Source: Massilia sp. Root335 (GTDB taxonomy: Bacteria > Pseudomonadota > Gammaproteobacteria > Burkholderiales > Burkholderiaceae_D). From it: a DNA stretch of 61,249 bases. Numbering within the stretch: the stretch's first letter is position 1; every line of letters begins with the position of its first letter. Position numbers and translations under genes: made by a program. The notes under the pieces were generated by a model. The model did not search any database, had not been told where the DNA came from, and worked only from the letters and a program-made list of their open reading frames with translations. The stretch spans positions 60,388-121,636 of the forward strand of contig NZ_LMCY01000003.1 of NCBI RefSeq assembly GCF_001425685.1. Direction: 5' to 3'. Below, piece by piece: positions 20,955 to 29,356 of this stretch.

Positions 20955-20960
20955 TATAAT
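20955..20960 (+). promoter_or_regulatory. Predicted -10 box of map
   Basis: A perfect TATAAT lies 35 nt upstream of the map start, placing transcription start near 20967. No good -35 hexamer is seen in the GC-rich sequence upstream. This supports starting map at 20995, because an in-frame ATG at 20959 overlaps the box itself. Confidence 0.45.
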
Positions 20961-20994
20961 GGCCGATACAGAACATATTGCAGAACGGATCACC

Positions 20995-21819
20995 ATGACC
21001 ATCTCCATCAAGACCCAGGAAGACATCGAAGGCATGCGCATCGCCGGCCGCCTCGGTGCCGAGGTGCTCGACTACATCACCCCCTTCGTCAAACCGGGCG
21101 TCACGACGGGCGAGCTGGATCGCCTTTGCCATGAATACATGGTCAACGTGCAAGGCACCGTCCCCGCCCCGCTGAACTACGCGCCGCCGGGCTACCCGCC
21201 GTTCCCGAAAGCCGTCTGCACCTCCGTCAACGACGTCATCTGCCACGGCATTCCGGGCGACAAGGTCCTCAAGAACGGCGACGTGGTCAACATCGACGTC
21301 ACCGTCATCACGAAGGATGGTTATCACGGCGACAACAGCCGGATGTTCTTCATCGGCGAACCGTCGAAGCTGGCGCGCCGCCTGGCCGACATCACCTACG
21401 AATGCATGTGGCTGGGTATTTCGAAAGTGAAACCGGGCGCGCACCTGGGCGACATCGGCCACGTGATCCAGCAGCATGCGGAAAACGCGGGTTATTCGGT
21501 CGTGCGCGAATTCTGCGGCCACGGCATCGGCAAGGTCTTCCACGAAGAGCCGCAGGTCCTGCACTACGGCCGCCCCGGCACCGGCGAGGAGCTGAAGGCG
21601 GGCATGATCTTCACGATCGAGCCGATGATCAACGCGGGCCGCCGCGAGATCCGCGAAATGCCGGACGGCTGGACCATCAAGACGAAGGACCGCAGCCTGT
21701 CGGCCCAGTGGGAACACATGATCCTGGTGACGGAGACCGGCTATGAAGTGCTGACGACGTCGGCCGGGACCCCGCCGCCGCCGGCCATCGTGCGGCCGAA
21801 AGACACCGTCGCGGCCTGA
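20995..21819 (+). CDS. map: Type I methionine aminopeptidase
   Basis: Removes the initiator methionine from nascent proteins. The 274-residue enzyme has the pita-bread fold motifs: AVCTSVNDVICHGIPGD, VVNIDVTVITKDGYHGDNSR with metal-binding aspartates, FCGHGIGKVFHEEPQVLHYG with the histidine ligand, and IFTIEPMINAGRR with the glutamate ligand. The final catalytic glutamate lies in SAQWEHMILVTETGYEVLT. The C-terminus has a short proline-rich tail. Location next to rpsB (divergent) and before glnD is typical of proteobacteria. Confidence 0.97.
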   Translation: MTISIKTQEDIEGMRIAGRLGAEVLDYITPFVKPGVTTGELDRLCHEYMVNVQGTVPAPLNYAPPGYPPFPKAVCTSVNDVICHGIPGDKVLKNGDVVNIDVTVITKDGYHGDNSRMFFIGEPSKLARRLADITYECMWLGISKVKPGAHLGDIGHVIQQHAENAGYSVVREFCGHGIGKVFHEEPQVLHYGRPGTGEELKAGMIFTIEPMINAGRREIREMPDGWTIKTKDRSLSAQWEHMILVTETGYEVLTTSAGTPPPPAIVRPKDTVAA

Positions 21820-21844
21820 CCGCGAACCGCCAGCCCGCGCCGCC

Positions 21845-24436
21845 ATGTCGACCGCCACCATCGCCCCGCCCCAGCCCCTGCAGCCGCTGCAACTCAAGCA
21901 GCGCCTGAAGGCCGAGCGCCAGCTCGTCATCGCCGATTTCCGCGAGAACGGCAAGCCGGAAAAACTGTTGCGCGGTCTGCGCCACAGCGTGGACGGCGTG
22001 CTGACGGATGCCTGGCACGCGGGCGGGCTGCCGCAGAACGCCGCCCTCGTGGGCGTGGGCGGCTACGGCCGCGGCGAACTGTTCCCCCATTCCGACGTCG
22101 ACCTGCTGATCCTGCTGGGCAGCGCGCCGGACGCGATCGTGCAGGCAAAGCTGGAAAACTTCGTGCAGCTCCTGTGGGACCTGGGCCTGGAAATCGGCCA
22201 CAGCATCCGCACGGTGGACGAGTGCATGACGGAGTCCGCCGCCGACATCACGGTCCAGACGAGCCTGCTGGAAGCGCGCCTCGTGACGGGCAGCGAGGCG
22301 GTGTTCAACGCGCTGCTGCACCGCTACGACGCCGCGATGGATGCGCAGGCGTTCTTCCACGCCAAGACGGCCGAGATGCGGCTGCGCCACGCCAAGTACG
22401 AATTCACGCCGTTCTCGCTGGAGCCGAACGTCAAGGAAAGCCCGGGCGCGCTGCGCGACCTGCAGGTGATCCTGTGGGTGGCCAAGGCGGCGGGCCTCGC
22501 GAATTCGTGGAGCCAGCTCGCGATCCGCGGCCTGATCACGCGCGAGGAAGCGCGCCAGCTGATGGAAAAGGAGCGCGCCTTCAAGGACATCCGCATCCGC
22601 CTGCACCTGCAGACGAACCGGCGCGAAGACCGCCTCGTGTTCGACGTCCAGACCGCGATCGCGGAAACGTTCGGCCTCACGTCGACGGGCGAAGGCCTGG
22701 AAGCGCGCCGCGCCAGCGAATTCCTGATGCAGCGCTATTACTGGGCCGCGAAGACGGTCACCCAGCTGAACACGATCCTGCTGCAGAACATCGAGGCCCA
22801 ACTGTTCCCCACGCCGTCGCAGCCGGTCGCGATCAACCCGCGCTTCAACGAGGTGGGCGGCTTCATCGACATCGCCGCCGACGACACGTTCGAGGCCACG
22901 CCGGCCGCCGTGCTGGAAATCTTCGTGCTGATGACGGAACGCCCCGACATCAAGGGCATGACGGCCCGCACGATGCGCGCGCTGTGGCATGCGCGCACCC
23001 TCATCGACGACGCCTTCCGCACCGACCCGCGGCACCGCGCCCTGTTCCTGCGCGTGCTGCAGGCGCCCGCCGGCCTCGTGCACGCGCTGCGCCGCATGAA
23101 CGACATGGGGATCCTCGGCCGCTACCTGCCGAACTTCCGCCGCATCATCGGCCAGATGCAGCACGACCTGTTCCACGTCTACACGGTCGACCAGCACATC
23201 ATGATGGTGGTGCGGAACATGCGGCGCTTCACGATGACGGAGCATGCGCACGAATACCCGTTCTGCAGCCAGCTGATCGCCAATTTCCGCGACCGCTGGC
23301 TGCTGTACGTGGCCGCGCTGTTCCACGACATCGCCAAGGGCCGCGGCGGCGACCACTCGGCACTGGGCAAGACGGACGCGCGCGAATTCTGCCGCGACCA
23401 CGCCCTGTCCGAGGAAGACACGGAACTGGTCGTGTTCCTCGTCGAGCACCACCTGACGATGTCGGTGGTCGCGCAGAAGCAGGACCTGTCGGACCCGGAC
23501 GTGATCCAGGCCTTCGCCCGCCTCGTGCGCGACGAGCGCCACCTGACCGCGCTGTACCTGCTGACGGTGGCCGACATCCGCGGCACGAGCCCGAAGGTAT
23601 GGAACGCGTGGAAGGCGAAGCTGCTGGAAGACCTGTACAAGATGACCCTGCGCGTGCTCGGCGGCGAGCCGCCGTCGGCCGACCGCGAACTGCGCGCGCG
23701 CCAGCAGGAAGCGCTGGCGACGCTGCGCCTGTTCGGCCTCCCGGCCGATGCGCACGAGGCCTTGTGGAAGCAGCTCGACATGGCGTATTTCCTGCGCCAC
23801 GACGCCTCCGACATCGCCTGGCAGACCCGCTGCCTGGTCGACAAGCTGGGGCGCGACAAACCCGTCGTGAAATCGCGCCTGGCGCCGATCGGCGAAGGCC
23901 TGCAGGTGACGGTGTACGTGAAGGACCAGCCCGACCTGTTCGCGCGCATCTGCAGCTATTTCGACCGCAAGAACTTTTCCATCCTCGACGCCAAGATCCA
24001 CACGACGAAGGACGGCTATGCGCTCGACACCTTCCTCATCACGGACGAGCATTTCGCCAACAGCTACCGCGACATCATCAACCTGATCGAGCACGAGCTG
24101 TGCGAAGTGCTCGTGCACCAGGAGCCGCTGTCGCCGCCGCTGCGGGGCCGGCTGTCGCGCATGTCGCGCCACTTTCCCATCACGCCGACGGTCGACATGC
24201 GCCCGGACGAGCGCGGCCAGTTCTGGGTGCTGTCCATCGGCGCGAACGACCGCAACGGCCTGCTGTACACAATCGCGAGCGTGCTCGCGCGCTACCGCAT
24301 CAACCTGCACACCGCGAAGATCATGACCCTCGGCGAGCGCGTCGAGGACGTGTTCCTCATCGACGGCCAGGCGCTGAACAACCAGCGCGTGCAGGTGCAG
24401 CTGGAGACCGAGCTGCTGGATGCCGTAAAGATTTAA
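21845..24436 (+). CDS. glnD: [Protein-PII] uridylyltransferase/uridylyl-removing enzyme
   Basis: Glutamine sensor of nitrogen control that adds or removes UMP on PII proteins (GlnB/GlnK). The 863-residue length fits the family. The N-terminal nucleotidyltransferase has VGVGGYGRGELFPHSDVDLL with the catalytic aspartates. The HD hydrolase domain has AALFHDIAKGRGGDHS near residue 490. Two C-terminal ACT domains start near 685 (VTVYVKDQPDLFARICSYF) and 792 (VLSIGANDRNGLLYTIASVL). It lies 25 bp after map and may share its transcript. No clear Shine-Dalgarno is seen before the ATG. Confidence 0.97.
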   Translation: MSTATIAPPQPLQPLQLKQRLKAERQLVIADFRENGKPEKLLRGLRHSVDGVLTDAWHAGGLPQNAALVGVGGYGRGELFPHSDVDLLILLGSAPDAIVQAKLENFVQLLWDLGLEIGHSIRTVDECMTESAADITVQTSLLEARLVTGSEAVFNALLHRYDAAMDAQAFFHAKTAEMRLRHAKYEFTPFSLEPNVKESPGALRDLQVILWVAKAAGLANSWSQLAIRGLITREEARQLMEKERAFKDIRIRLHLQTNRREDRLVFDVQTAIAETFGLTSTGEGLEARRASEFLMQRYYWAAKTVTQLNTILLQNIEAQLFPTPSQPVAINPRFNEVGGFIDIAADDTFEATPAAVLEIFVLMTERPDIKGMTARTMRALWHARTLIDDAFRTDPRHRALFLRVLQAPAGLVHALRRMNDMGILGRYLPNFRRIIGQMQHDLFHVYTVDQHIMMVVRNMRRFTMTEHAHEYPFCSQLIANFRDRWLLYVAALFHDIAKGRGGDHSALGKTDAREFCRDHALSEEDTELVVFLVEHHLTMSVVAQKQDLSDPDVIQAFARLVRDERHLTALYLLTVADIRGTSPKVWNAWKAKLLEDLYKMTLRVLGGEPPSADRELRARQQEALATLRLFGLPADAHEALWKQLDMAYFLRHDASDIAWQTRCLVDKLGRDKPVVKSRLAPIGEGLQVTVYVKDQPDLFARICSYFDRKNFSILDAKIHTTKDGYALDTFLITDEHFANSYRDIINLIEHELCEVLVHQEPLSPPLRGRLSRMSRHFPITPTVDMRPDERGQFWVLSIGANDRNGLLYTIASVLARYRINLHTAKIMTLGERVEDVFLIDGQALNNQRVQVQLETELLDAVKI

Positions 24437-24455
24437 TATCGATAACCTAAACCAA

Positions 24456-24541
24456 CGTCGCCCCCGCGCAGGCGGGGGCCCAGGTCTTCCGCGTTGCGAT
24501 AACGCGAGCAAAACTGGATCCCCGCCGCCGCGGGGACGACG
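24456..24541. repeat. REP-like paired hairpin element
   Basis: Two 28-nt arms in inverted orientation (24456-24483 and 24514-24541) match at most positions. Each arm is itself a hairpin: CCCCCGC-GCAG-GCGGGGG on the left, CCCCGC near CGGGG on the right. The arms end CCCAGG / CTGGAT and flank a 30-nt centre. This is the shape of a BIME-type REP pair. Similar GTCCCCGCGCAGGCGGGGA units are, from memory, widespread in Oxalobacteraceae genomes. It fills the gap between glnD and the pseudouridine synthase gene and may also stop glnD transcripts. Confidence 0.65.
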
Positions 24542-24565
24542 GTTCATTATTTCAGAATCAGTATC

Positions 24566-25312
24566 ATGACCGACCCCGTACGCCTCTCCAAACGCATGTC
24601 CGAACTTGGCCTCTCGTCCCGCCGCGAGGCCGATGAATGGATCGCGAAAGGCTGGGTGCGCGTCGACGGCCAGGTGGTGTCCGAACTCGGCAGCAAAGTC
24701 TTGCCGCACCAAAAGATCACGGTCGAGCGCCAGGCCGCCGCCCAGCAGGCGAAGCGCGTGACGGTGCTGCTGAACAAGCCGGTCGGCTTCGTCAGCGGCC
24801 AGGCCGAGGATGGCTACAAGCCGGCCGTGGTGCTCGTGAAGCCGGAAAACCGCTGGGCCGACGATCCGTCGCCCGAACAGTTCCACCCGACCCAGTTGAA
24901 ATCGCTCGTGCCGGCCGGCCGCCTGGACATCGATTCCGTCGGCCTGCTGGTGCTGACGCAGGACGGCCGCATCGCCAAGCAGCTGATCGGCGAGGCCACG
25001 TCCATCGAGAAGGAATACCTCGTGCGCGTGCAGTACACGAAGCCGGGCCGCCTGCCGGACGCCGACCTCAGGAAACTGAACCACGGCCTGTGGATGGACG
25101 GCAAGCCGCTGCTGCCCGCGAAGGTGCGCTGGCAGAACGACGACCAGCTCAGCTTCACCCTGAAGGAAGGCCGCAAGCGCCAGATCCGCCGCATGTGCGA
25201 CATGGTGGGCCTCAAGGTCATCGGCCTCAAGCGCGTGCGCATCGGGCGCGTGAAGCTCGGTGAATTGCCCCCGGGACAGTGGCGCTACCTCGGGGCGGAC
25301 GAGCAGTTCTGA
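24566..25312 (+). CDS. RluF-like 23S rRNA pseudouridine synthase
   Basis: RsuA/RluB/E/F-family enzyme isomerising a uridine in rRNA. The 248-residue protein has an N-terminal S4 RNA-binding domain ([20 protein letters not shown]). The catalytic domain contains [31 protein letters not shown] with the catalytic aspartate, and [19 protein letters not shown]. The C-terminal [14 protein letters not shown] resembles RluF (U2604) more than RluB or RsuA, but specificity is not certain. It follows glnD after a repeat element and converges with a small hypothetical gene only 3 bp away. Confidence 0.88.
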   Translation: MTDPVRLSKRMSELGLSSRREADEWIAKGWVRVDGQVVSELGSKVLPHQKITVERQAAAQQAKRVTVLLNKPVGFVSGQAEDGYKPAVVLVKPENRWADDPSPEQFHPTQLKSLVPAGRLDIDSVGLLVLTQDGRIAKQLIGEATSIEKEYLVRVQYTKPGRLPDADLRKLNHGLWMDGKPLLPAKVRWQNDDQLSFTLKEGRKRQIRRMCDMVGLKVIGLKRVRIGRVKLGELPPGQWRYLGADEQF

Positions 25313-25315
25313 CCG

Positions 25316-25636
25316 TCAATGCGCGTGCCGCATCTGCGTCCACGGGTCGAGCACCCGCAGCCCATCCAGCACGGCGCGCGGCCCTTCGACGGTGCCGCCG
25401 CTGTCCTGGTCCCACTCCAGCCTCAGCTTCGATCGGCCCCTGCGCAAGTCCACCCGCGCGTAGTCGACCCAGGCATCGTCCGCATCGTATTCGAACGTCT
25501 TCATCCAGCCGGTACGCAATAACGCCTCGAGTGTCTGGCGCAACGCGAATGGTGGGAGGTCCGAAATCGTTTCCGGGTGTGACTGTGGGTCGCCAAAGAC
25601 GCCCAGGTATCTGACAAATTGTGAAATCCACGCCAT
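25316..25636 (-). CDS. Small hypothetical protein, 106 residues
   Basis: No family was recognised. The product is acidic to neutral and soluble-looking, with no signal peptide or membrane segment. It has an N-terminal hydrophobic start (MAWISQFVRYLGVFG), a probable helix (LRQTLEALLRTGWMKTF), and an acidic/tryptophan-rich middle (YDADDAWVDYARVDLRRG) suggestive of a small alpha/beta fold. GGGAGG lies 6 nt before the ATG, and the high-GC third-position pattern fits a real gene. Two dyads sit immediately upstream. It is downstream of, and on the same strand as, the large sensor kinase, 150 bp away. Confidence 0.65.
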   Translation of the reverse strand: MAWISQFVRYLGVFGDPQSHPETISDLPPFALRQTLEALLRTGWMKTFEYDADDAWVDYARVDLRRGRSKLRLEWDQDSGGTVEGPRAVLDGLRVLDPWTQMRHAH

Positions 25637-25645
25637 CGCTGCCTC

Positions 25646-25690
25646 CCAACATCGGTTGACGTTGAGTTCAGTCTACTCAGGCGATGTTGG
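25646..25690. promoter_or_regulatory. Inverted repeat upstream of the 106-residue gene
   Basis: CCAACATCG (25646-25654) and its exact complement CGATGTTGG (25682-25690) are separated by 27 nt. The arm nearest the gene abuts the GGGAGG ribosome-binding site. It could be an operator with two half-sites or an RNA stem that touches the ribosome-binding site. Confidence 0.4.
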
Positions 25691-25739
25691 TATTGACGTT
25701 CGCTAACGCACAGAGCGGAACAAAATGCAGGGCGCATAT

Positions 25740-25755
25740 GTCACAAATTTGTAAC
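25740..25755. promoter_or_regulatory. AT-rich 16-bp near-perfect palindrome
   Basis: The core ACAAATTTGT (25743-25752) is a perfect 10-bp dyad, extended to GTCACAAATTTGTAAC with one mismatched pair. In this GC-rich sequence, such an AT-rich palindrome close to a gene start looks like a transcription-factor site. The regulator is unknown. Confidence 0.4.
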
Positions 25756-25786
25756 CGATTGTTTCGGCAATCTCATGCCAACAGTT

Positions 25787-28700
25787 TCAGACAAGAATAT
25801 TGTGCAGCTCCTCGATGCTGACGGGTTTGGTGAGATGGTGCGAAAAGCCCCGGTTGCGGGTCTGGCGCCGGTCCGCGTCCTGGCCCCAGCCCGTCAGTGC
25901 CGCAATGCGCAGGCCGGCAAAGCGCTCGTCCTGGCGCAGCCGGCGGGCGACCTCGTAGCCATCCATGCCCGGCATGCCGATATCGAGCAGGACGCTGGTC
26001 GGCAGGAAACTTTCCGCCATCGCGAGCGCAGCGCGGCCGTCGTACACGACCCGCACCTCGGCCCCGTCCGCTTCCAGCAGCAGCCCGAGCGTATCCGCGG
26101 CGTCGCGGTTATCGTCCACGACGAGGATGCGCTGGCCGTGAAACGGCGCGGACGGGCGCGCCTGGCCCAGTTGCGGCACGTCGTTCCCGATGTCGTGGTC
26201 GGACGCGAGCGGCAGCCGCACGATGAATTCGCTGCCCTGGCCCGCCCCGGCGCTGCGCGCCTCGACGGTGCCGTGATGCATCTCGACGAGGCTGCGCACC
26301 ATCGTCAGGCCGATGCCGAGCCCGCCCTGCCCGCGCCCGGCGGAGCGGTGCGCCTGGGTGAACATGTCGAACACGCCCGGCAGCGCGTCAGCCGGAATGC
26401 CGATGCCCGTGTCGCGCACGGTGGCCACGACCTGGCCGTCCTCGCGCCGCACGTCGAACCAGATGCGGCCGCCCGTGTCCGTGTACTTGGCGGCGTTGTT
26501 GAGCAGGTTGGAGAACACCTGCGTCAGGCGCACGCGGTCGGCGTCGAGGAACAGGGGCTGCTCCGGCAGGGCCACGGCGAGCTGGTGGCCGGCCCGGTCG
26601 ATCATCGGCTGGCTCGTCTCGATGGCGCTGGCCACGATCTCGGCGAACGGCACGCGCTCCAGCTTGAGGTCGATCTTGCCCCGCGTGATGCGCGACACCT
26701 CCATCAGGTCGTCGACGAGGCGCGCCATCTGGCGCACCTGGCGCCCCACCATCTCGACGACGCGGTCGGACTGGCGCCGCCCGTCCGGACGGCGCATCAG
26801 CTGCACCGCGTTGCTGATCGGGGCCAGGGGATTGCGCAGTTCGTGGGCCAGCGTCGCAAGGAACTCGTCCTTGCGACGATCGGCCTCCTTTAGGGCCTCC
26901 TCGGCCTGCACGGCCCCCGTGATGTCGAGCGAAATGCCGACGTAGCCACGGTGTTCGCCGTCGCCCGAATGCCAGGGCGACGCATGGGATTCGAACCAGT
27001 GCCAGCTGCCGTCCCTGACCATCGTGTGGAGCCGCTGGGTAAAGGCGCCGCGCGTACGGATGCCGTCGTACACGGCGCGCAGATACGCATCCATGTCGTC
27101 CGGGCGGGCGATGTCCTTCCAGCCGCCCTTGTCTTCCCCGGCCGCCGTCTCGTGCATCACGCAGCGCTGGTTCAGGTAGATGACGTTGCCGTCCACGTCG
27201 AACTGGTACACGAGGGCGGGCGACGCGTCGGCCAGCGCGCGGAACCGGCCTTCGCTCTCGCGCAGGGCATCCTCGGCACGCTTGCGCACGGTGATGTCGT
27301 GGAACAGGATCGCCACCCGCGGCACCTGGCGCCCGCCGACCGGGTAGACGAAGAAGTCGTACCAGCTGGCCAGCGGCTGCGAGAAGCATTGCGAGCGGCT
27401 GGACACGCCCGTGCGCACGACCTGCGCGCAGGCGTCCAGCCAGCACGGCTCGTGCTCGGGACGCATGCGCAACTGGCCCGGGCCCACGTAGGCGATGTTG
27501 GCCATGCGCACGGCGGCCGGATTCGCTTCGGCGTAATCGAGGCCGACGGGCTTGCCCGCGTCGTCGAAGCGCACCGTCGCCAGCAGGAAGCCCTCGTCCA
27601 TCGCCTCGAACAGCATGCGGTAGCGCCGTTCGCTCTCGGCCAGCGCGGCCTGGGTGCGGCGGCGCTCGTCGACGTCGATGTGCATGCCGACCCATTTGCG
27701 CACGCTGCCGTCGGGGTTGAACAGCGGCGCCGCGCGCGCATTGCTCCAGCGCCACCCGCCGGACGCCGCCTGTACGCGGAACTCGGCGTTGAATATGCGC
27801 CGCGTGCCGACGGCCGCGCGCCATTCGCGCAGCACGTAGGCGCGGTCGTCCGGATGCACGGCGTCGATCCAGCCGACGCCCAGCGACGCGGGCTCCGACT
27901 GCCCCGTGTAGGTCGTCCAGCTGGGCGAGCCCATGTTGAGGCGGCCGTGCGCATCCGTCTCCCACACGGTCTGCGCGAAGCCCTCGACCATCGCGCGGAA
28001 GCGCTCCTCGCTCTCGGCCAGGCGCGCCTCGGTCTCCTTGTTGGCCGTGACGTCGATCACGAACAGCACGCAGCGCCCCTGCGCGCCCTCGCCCGAGATG
28101 CGCGCGGGCGCGAACAGGCCCCACCAGCGGCTGCCGTCCTTGCGCGTCATCTGCTTGGTGTACGGCAGCGTGACGCCGTGCTCGATGAGGTCGCGCAGCG
28201 CACGCGCCGACGCGTCCCGGAATTCGGGCGGCGTCATGTCGCGCCAGTTCGGCATCGTGCGCAGCTCGGCGCAGGTGTAGCCGGTCATCCGTTCGAACGC
28301 GGCGTTGACGTCGCGGACGGTGCCGTCGATGTCGAAGTACAGCACGCCGACGGTGCTGATGCTGAGGGTGGCGTCGATGAGGGCCTTGTGCTCGCGCAGC
28401 AGCCGCTCGGCCGCGCGGTGCTCCTCGACCTCGCGCTCCAGGTGTTCCTTGCTTTCGAGGACGGGACGCAGGCGCTCCTCCACCTTGCGTTCGATCTCGA
28501 CGCCGTCGACGGCCTTGCTGCCGCCGGCCTGGTGGGCGGCCGCGGCGAAGGCGGCGCAGGCCCGCAGCAGGCGCAGGTCGTCGGCGTCGAAATGCGCGCC
28601 GCCGTCCTCGCCCAGCACGACGCCCAGCGCGCCCACGACGTCCCCGTGGACGCGCCACGGCACGCCGAGGAATTCGCCCGGCACCGGGCCCGCGGCGCGC

Positions 28701-29098
28701 AGCGAGGGGAACCGGTCGGCCGGGTGCGCGAACAGGACGGCGCCGTCGGCCAGGATGGCCGCGCCGCAGGCGCAGACATCCAGCGGCCAGCGTTCGCCCT
28801 GGCGCCCGGCGAGCGCGCCGGACACGACGCACCAGCGCACCGTGTCCGCCCCGTCCGGCGCCGCATCGCGCACCGCGACGACGACGGCATCGGCGCCGCA
28901 CAGCGCGCGCACGGCATCGGCCAGGCGCTGCATGGCGTGCGCGGGGTCGTCGGCCAGCGCCTGGGCCAACCCGGCCAGCGCACCGGCTTCCTCCGCCCCG
29001 TCGTGCGCGGGCAGGTGTGCGGTGCGTTCGCGCAGGACGGCGTCCACGATCCCGTCGTCGCGGGCTCCGGTCGGTGCGTCGGGTGTCGAGTCGGCCAT
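25787..29098 (-). CDS. Hybrid sensor histidine kinase (GAF-PASx4-HisKA-HATPase-REC)
   Basis: A 1103-residue cytoplasmic sensor kinase with no obvious membrane segments. A GAF-like domain occupies roughly residues 50-200. Four PAS/PAC units follow (about 235-360, 365-490, 495-620, 625-745), for example GVLYFDIDGTVRDVNAAFER and PALVYQFDVDGNVIYLNQ. HisKA has the phospho-histidine in FLATLAHELRNPLAPISNAV near 749. The ATPase has NLLNNAAKYTD, VRDTGIGIP and GGLGIGLTMVRSLVEMHHG. The C-terminal receiver (from about 990) has ILVVDDNRDAAD and SVLLDIGMPGMDGYEVARRL with its aspartate, and KPVS. All catalytic boxes look intact. No response regulator lies beside it, so its output partner is unknown. Signals are probably small molecules or redox, but cannot be told. 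Confidence 0.92.
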   Translation of the reverse strand: MADSTPDAPTGARDDGIVDAVLRERTAHLPAHDGAEEAGALAGLAQALADDPAHAMQRLADAVRALCGADAVVVAVRDAAPDGADTVRWCVVSGALAGRQGERWPLDVCACGAAILADGAVLFAHPADRFPSLRAAGPVPGEFLGVPWRVHGDVVGALGVVLGEDGGAHFDADDLRLLRACAAFAAAAHQAGGSKAVDGVEIERKVEERLRPVLESKEHLEREVEEHRAAERLLREHKALIDATLSISTVGVLYFDIDGTVRDVNAAFERMTGYTCAELRTMPNWRDMTPPEFRDASARALRDLIEHGVTLPYTKQMTRKDGSRWWGLFAPARISGEGAQGRCVLFVIDVTANKETEARLAESEERFRAMVEGFAQTVWETDAHGRLNMGSPSWTTYTGQSEPASLGVGWIDAVHPDDRAYVLREWRAAVGTRRIFNAEFRVQAASGGWRWSNARAAPLFNPDGSVRKWVGMHIDVDERRRTQAALAESERRYRMLFEAMDEGFLLATVRFDDAGKPVGLDYAEANPAAVRMANIAYVGPGQLRMRPEHEPCWLDACAQVVRTGVSSRSQCFSQPLASWYDFFVYPVGGRQVPRVAILFHDITVRKRAEDALRESEGRFRALADASPALVYQFDVDGNVIYLNQRCVMHETAAGEDKGGWKDIARPDDMDAYLRAVYDGIRTRGAFTQRLHTMVRDGSWHWFESHASPWHSGDGEHRGYVGISLDITGAVQAEEALKEADRRKDEFLATLAHELRNPLAPISNAVQLMRRPDGRRQSDRVVEMVGRQVRQMARLVDDLMEVSRITRGKIDLKLERVPFAEIVASAIETSQPMIDRAGHQLAVALPEQPLFLDADRVRLTQVFSNLLNNAAKYTDTGGRIWFDVRREDGQVVATVRDTGIGIPADALPGVFDMFTQAHRSAGRGQGGLGIGLTMVRSLVEMHHGTVEARSAGAGQGSEFIVRLPLASDHDIGNDVPQLGQARPSAPFHGQRILVVDDNRDAADTLGLLLEADGAEVRVVYDGRAALAMAESFLPTSVLLDIGMPGMDGYEVARRLRQDERFAGLRIAALTGWGQDADRRQTRNRGFSHHLTKPVSIEELHNILV

Positions 29099-29356
29099 GG
29101 TTGTCGATTATTGGTTGCCTGCGCTCTGCAACCCCAGATTACTTGACAATCCGATCACCGCCAATCGAATTTCAATCGTGTTCGCCATGTTTAACAAAAT
29201 TTAAAGAATTCGGCGCCGGCGCCCGTCGGAATTGTGGCGAAGCCGCCAAATAGCCCTGGCCGCGTGACCAGCGTTCCATTTCACCGTTACAAAACAGATA
29301 GCGATAACAACCGCGTCGCGCGATCACATGGCGGTCATAATCAAAAGAGCCGGCGT

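Noticed and set aside
20959..20995. Upstream start for map at 20959
   Set aside because: The ATG overlaps the predicted TATAAT box, so it would not be inside the mRNA.
29099..29356. Possible small gene in the gap between two kinases
   Set aside because: No open frame with a start, ribosome-binding site and codon bias like its neighbours was found; the region is AT-rich and probably only a promoter.
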